Below, piece by piece: positions 59,995 to 64,000 of a stretch of 64,000 nucleotides of DNA; position 1 is the first letter of the stretch, and every line of letters starts with the position of its first letter. The translations under genes were made by a program, and so were the position numbers. The stretch is from Sinohyriopsis cumingii (lineage: Eukaryota > Mollusca > Bivalvia > Unionida > Unionidae), in assembly GCA_028554795.2 (NCBI GenBank), contig CM068835.1, positions 62,149,719-62,213,718 of the forward strand, given 5' to 3'. The notes beneath the pieces were generated by a model. The model had not been told where the DNA came from. It searched no databases and was given only the letters and a program-made list of their open reading frames with translations.

Positions 59995-60850
59995 TCCATT
60001 GTCCCGAGTGTGAAATGTTTGTCCACATGAAATTTATATTGTCCCGAGTGTGCCATTTTTGTCCATATACGCTACCGGTTTTAACAAACGCTAGCCCTGA
60101 TTTGGATCATTTTTGGCGGGGGTCCATGAAATTATGCGCTGGGCCCCCTGTATGCAAGCATATGGACATAAACGTTTAAACAAACTTTATATCATTTGAA
60201 CTTAAAATGTTCTTCCATCGCTTTAAAATTACTTTATATATATATATATATAGACATTACTCTCCTTAAGAAATTCGCATTACCCCAAGATATCATTGCC
60301 ATATCGTAGATATAGTCTGCTGTCTTACGCTTTTCTAGCAATATATTTTGCTACCTTTAGACTTTAAAATAGGAAGTCTTGAATGTATCGTGTGATTTAG
60401 TAAATAGTGCAATCTTGTTTCGAATACATGCTGCTTTAATCTATAACCAATGCTAAATGGTTTACGTTATTTATAAAGCAGTATTTTGGAATATAATGAG
60501 TAATTGATATCCTTTACATCATTATCTAATTTATATTTTGTACCAATCTGTGATAGTACAAAGCCATATATGTTTGTACATAATGCACAAGCAGATCTGG
60601 ATTTGCCATGTCTATTCTACCAATGCCTTTAAGGACTTACGGTACTAACTGAACTCCAATAGTAAACATATGGAAACACTATCATATTCAAAATTTAATA
60701 ACTTAAACTTTCTGGGTGCTGATGATGAGACCTATGGACAACTAACCATGGTGCAAGCTTATGTATGGAGAACACCATATGAGCCGCGGAATTTTGTTTA
60801 TCTAGATGTGCATGAAACACACATTATTGATTCTGCACCAAATGAATCAG
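59995..60850. other. no gene; small 45-bp imperfect duplication
   Basis: 'attgtcccgagtgtgaaatg' (about 59999) and 'attgtcccgagtgtgccatt' (about 60039) begin two imperfect units, both followed by 'tttgtccaca/tat'. A short AT run lies at 60234-60252. The frame from 60670 has no recognised domain. Confidence 0.5.
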
Positions 60851-60854
60851 GTGC

Positions 60855-63035
60855 TACTTTCATTATTGATAAGACGATGCGGCCATTTCACGAAATGTGC
60901 TACAGGTAGACGCTTACTAAACATCTGTAAAGTACGCATGAATAGCAGGGTTACCATATTCGAGCTTTCCAAAAATAGGACACTCCGGTGATTAGCTGTA
61001 TCTGTATCAATCTCTGTATAGAGATTTAAATACCGAAAAGAAGCAACTGTCCCGGGCAAAAAGGATGTATGGCAACAATGTTCATCAAGTCATATTACTG
61101 GCAAAATGGGACATTTAGTCATAGTCACATTTCATAGCTAAACTGTAGCGATCTGGTCGGATAAATTGTACTGAATCTCGATACACCAAACAACTAATGA
61201 ATTTTGGTCATCTGTGTATTTGTATGGTATCAAAATTTGGTATTTGTTGACATTGGACAGGTATGCCATCACTATTTGAATTAGGTCATGTAAAGAACTG
61301 GCCGAGCTGCTCACAATATTTTAAGTTCTAATATGTAAATACTGGCCGCATAAACTCTCAAATACACATAAAGTTATAGTTACTTCTCAACCTGTTACTT
61401 AAGCAGCAACCAGTTTTACCAGTGAATTTACATTTGGAATATGAGTTTACTTTGATAAAAATTGTCTTGTAGTCGCGGTCTCACCCGTTGGAATAGCATT
61501 AAAGTAAAGCATATTATAACTTGGAGCTGATGAGTCCAAACACATCTCTAACTGTATTTCCATGTGCTTTTTGTGCTAGAAAGGTGTGCTAATCCTGTGA
61601 AAATGGACACAGCTCATCTTGCCAGATGAATTTGTTGCTTTCTTGAAACGAATGGAAAGTCTGATTTTACGATGTAAAACCAAACTGATTATTTTAAGTG
61701 TAAATACTGTGTCAAGAACTGATGAAATACCAAAATAGGTTCATTAAGTAGTTATGTTCCCTTTTATTCTCAAGGAATATATTGCACCATATATGACATA
61801 TATCTGGAATTATTTCGATGAACACTTCTTCGAATATGATTCGTGTGAGTTTCGATTTAACGTAAAAGAAAGCAATATTGTATGTCAAAACATTTATATG
61901 GAATACACATCTTTAAATATTTATTTAGCTTTTAGCCTAAAAGACGTTTGTTCATATATCATCATCGGTTCGTCATCGTTAACAACTCTTTCTTTCCTTC
62001 TCCTGCGATGGTAAGGATGTGCGATCCATTTGCTTTAATGTGGTTTAAACGAAACATTTGTTGCAACTTAATGTCTCGTATCAGTGCCCAAGATAAGGTT
62101 TGCACCGCTTTGTCTTTTTTATGGGTTCTTATGTTTTGCAAAGTACACCAAATGTCCAGGGCTAATGTCTAAATGTGTGCCCTCCAAGTTATGTTTGCCT
62201 TCTTAAAAGCGTTTATCCCTGCATACGCGACAATTTCAGGACCACTCCTAAACATACAATATCGCTGGTCACTATATAGGTTCAATAAAGAATTTAATTG
62301 TTTTAGTGCTGAATCACTTTGAATCTTTGCATCATGGTTTAAACATGCACAGGAATAGACAAGTCCACAAAAAGTTCTTGACTCGTTGATGTTTCTATTT
62401 TTGTACACTAATATGAAATTGTCCATGAGATATAAATATCAGTAAAATACAACAGACTAAATGTAAACTTTCGTGCAATAGCAGGTTAAATATGCTTGTT
62501 CGATTTGCTTCACTAGAATAACATAATTTCAAATCGCAGTAGAACTGATGCTTTACCTACACGTTCATTTGATCTGCAGTGCATGATATGCTTTATATAC
62601 AAATGGTTAATATACGTAAGAAACGATTAGGAAGCAAGGGAGTTATTTTGGGCAAGGAACTGGGTTTTAAAAATAAAAACGTCGTATGCACCGCATTACA
62701 TAATAAACTAGTAATATAATGTGCATCTTAACATGATCTCGACTTGCTTGCCGTGTCGAAACAGTGACGTAATATATATGGTTAACTCATAGCTCTTTGC
62801 AGAACAGTACATACAAAGAGCGATGCAAGTACAAGTCAAAAGTATAATATGATTTGGATTTGCTCTCTACGTTACAGTGCACAGAAACAAAATGTATGTT
62901 TAACTCACAGAATCAGGTCGATATCGTCTCTAAGTCACGGTTAATATACATTTATTTGGTTACGCCTGTAACGTAGTGCCATAAAGAAAAATGAGAGTAG
63001 TTCTTAACGATGTCTTGAATGGTTTCTTACTTAAA
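60855..63035 (+). repeat. segmental repeat E, copy 2
   Basis: This is the direct-orientation partner of 26525-29940, about 34 kb away, without the 1.2 kb internal segment. Shared blocks include 'cgatgcggccatttcacgaa', 'gtaaagtacgcatgaata', 'ttactggcaaaatgggacat', 'ggataaattgtactgaatct', 'gttcattaagtagttatgtt', 'cgtcgtatgcaccgcattac' and 'gatctcgacttgcttgc'. Confidence 0.85.
62169..62426 (-). other. open frame conserved with 29042-29287
   Basis: The 85-codon minus-strand frame carries the blocks 'NFILV', 'GLVYS', 'LLNLYSD' and 'RSGPEIVAY' in the order found in the first repeat E copy. It has an extra in-frame stretch ('SDSALKQLNS') before LLNLY. No known domain. Evidence for coding is only this conservation. 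Confidence 0.3.
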
Positions 63036-63094
63036 TTAATGGGCAATAGTTGAAACGTTTCTTAAGTAAAGAAAACTGTAAAGAAAACCGATCG

Positions 63095-63290
63095 TTACCA
63101 TCTCACGTGGGTTCAAGTCACGGGCATGGCCAACGTGGGTATGTGAGAGAGCTTGACAGTATCTTCCCATTGGGTCGGTGGTTCTTAATGAAGTATTCCC
63201 TGGTTTGTCCTGCACCAGTTATAATGACCGCCAATTCAGAGCATATCATTTGCTTACAAATGGCTTTAACCTACAAAACAACAACCTGCC
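63095..63290 (+). repeat. SINE family B, copy 6
   Basis: It contains a B-box remnant 'gtgggttcaagtcacgg', then 'gccaacgtgggtatgtgaga', 'gggtcggtggttcttaatga', 'caccagttataatgaccgcc' and 'aaatggctttaacctacaaa' with an 'acaacaacc' tail. Confidence 0.8.
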
Positions 63291-63299
63291 ACGGATTAG

Positions 63300-64000
63300 A
63301 TCTTTCGAATTCCGTACGTAAAATAACTATATCTCTTACGCAATGTTAGACCTTGAATCAAAGTGTTAGAAAACATCTTTTTTACCACTTTTAAGCGTGG
63401 AAATAAAATCAGGCAGACAAAACATGACAAATCTCATGCACACAATTTAAACTAAATATACATAACGAGCGTAACTGATACGCCTATAGCTATAAATGTA
63501 CGCTTCATTTTGTACATTTGTAGATGGCTTTGGTGATAATAATATTGAGATTTTCATACAATGTGTTTCCTTTTAGAGATTTCTTAATGGTCGCTTCAAG
63601 CCTGTGTGCGAGACAGCAAACATTTTCTTCTGAAAATGAAACGTTTTCCTGCCTCAATGCGATCCCTCCGATCTTCTTGACTGTTTTCGACACTGGCCCA
63701 GTCATAAACATAGGTTACCATTTTATTTTCACTGTTCGGCATTGATAAAACACAGTAGACCTTCCAATTACTACAAATATGTCGTCTGTATTAGCCTTGT
63801 CAACTGTCTGAATGAAACAAAAAGAAAACTTTCATTTTTCGTGCCACGGGCATTCTAACATAATCAGTATAATTTCCTAAATGAGAAACATCAGTGGACT
63901 ATTAGAAAAACACTTACAAACATAGCTTTTAAAAGATCGTCCTCAATATTTTAACCTGTGCCATACATCTGACAAGGTTACCACACTGTGTATCATTGCA
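63300..64000. other. no recognised feature
   Basis: Two overlapping frames on opposite strands (63505-63711 minus, 63524-63745 plus) cannot both be real and neither has a recognisable domain. Confidence 0.4.

Overview
The window reads as non-coding, repeat-dominated DNA from an animal, most likely a mollusc. It is AT-rich, has no dense operon-like coding, and carries long (AT)n tracts, two families of tRNA-derived SINEs, an L2-type LINE relic and the broken remains of a Polinton/Maverick. The SINE bodies, in particular a tail ending in a 'gttaaaccccacaacaacaac'-like string, match my memory of molluscan repeats. That species-group call is inference, not a search result. I find no intact host protein gene, no rRNA, no CRISPR array and no convincing intact tRNA gene.

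Layout. 0-13.5 kb: decayed Polinton territory. The best-supported parts are the C-terminal half of an integrase on the minus strand at the left edge (1-365), a packaging ATPase on the minus strand (11.45-12.04 kb), a zinc-ribbon plus phospholipase-A2-like reading frame on the plus strand (12.1-12.5 kb), and a second, nearly full-length integrase on the plus strand (12.55-13.45 kb). Weaker relics are an adenain-type protease-like piece (3.1-3.4 kb), two small hydrophobic Gly/Ala-rich proteins (4.8 and 9.6 kb) and an unidentified helical protein (8.8-9.5 kb). All carry stops or frameshifts. I do not see the family-B polymerase or a recognisable major capsid gene. 13.5-24 kb: diverged dispersed repeats, SINE pieces, a tetranucleotide satellite, a near-perfect 278-bp palindrome (19.67-19.95 kb), a possible exon (20.83-21.02 kb) and a G-quadruplex-type G-rich block. 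24-44 kb: microsatellites, one copy of a 2-3 kb segmental repeat (26.5-29.9 kb), SINE tails, an unidentified minus-strand coding relic with retroelement-like strings (33.6-35.5 kb), and a repeat whose internal AT tract has expanded (42.8-43.9 kb). 44-46.6 kb: an L2/CR1-group LINE relic (endonuclease tail, reverse transcriptase, C-terminal region, 3' tail). 46.6-64 kb: further copies of the same dispersed repeats, a cluster of a diverged AT-rich repeat (50-52.7 and 58.4-60 kb), a coding-like fragment at 49.6 kb, and the second copy of the segmental repeat (60.9-63.0 kb).

How the parts relate: in a live Polinton the integrase inserts the element, the ATPase packages DNA, the protease matures the capsid, and the PLA2-like protein is thought to help membrane passage. 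Here every one of these is broken, so the locus is best read as a fossil of a virus-like element embedded in later repeat insertions. Many plus/minus open frames in the rest of the window are products of AT or tetranucleotide repeats or of SINEs and are not genes.
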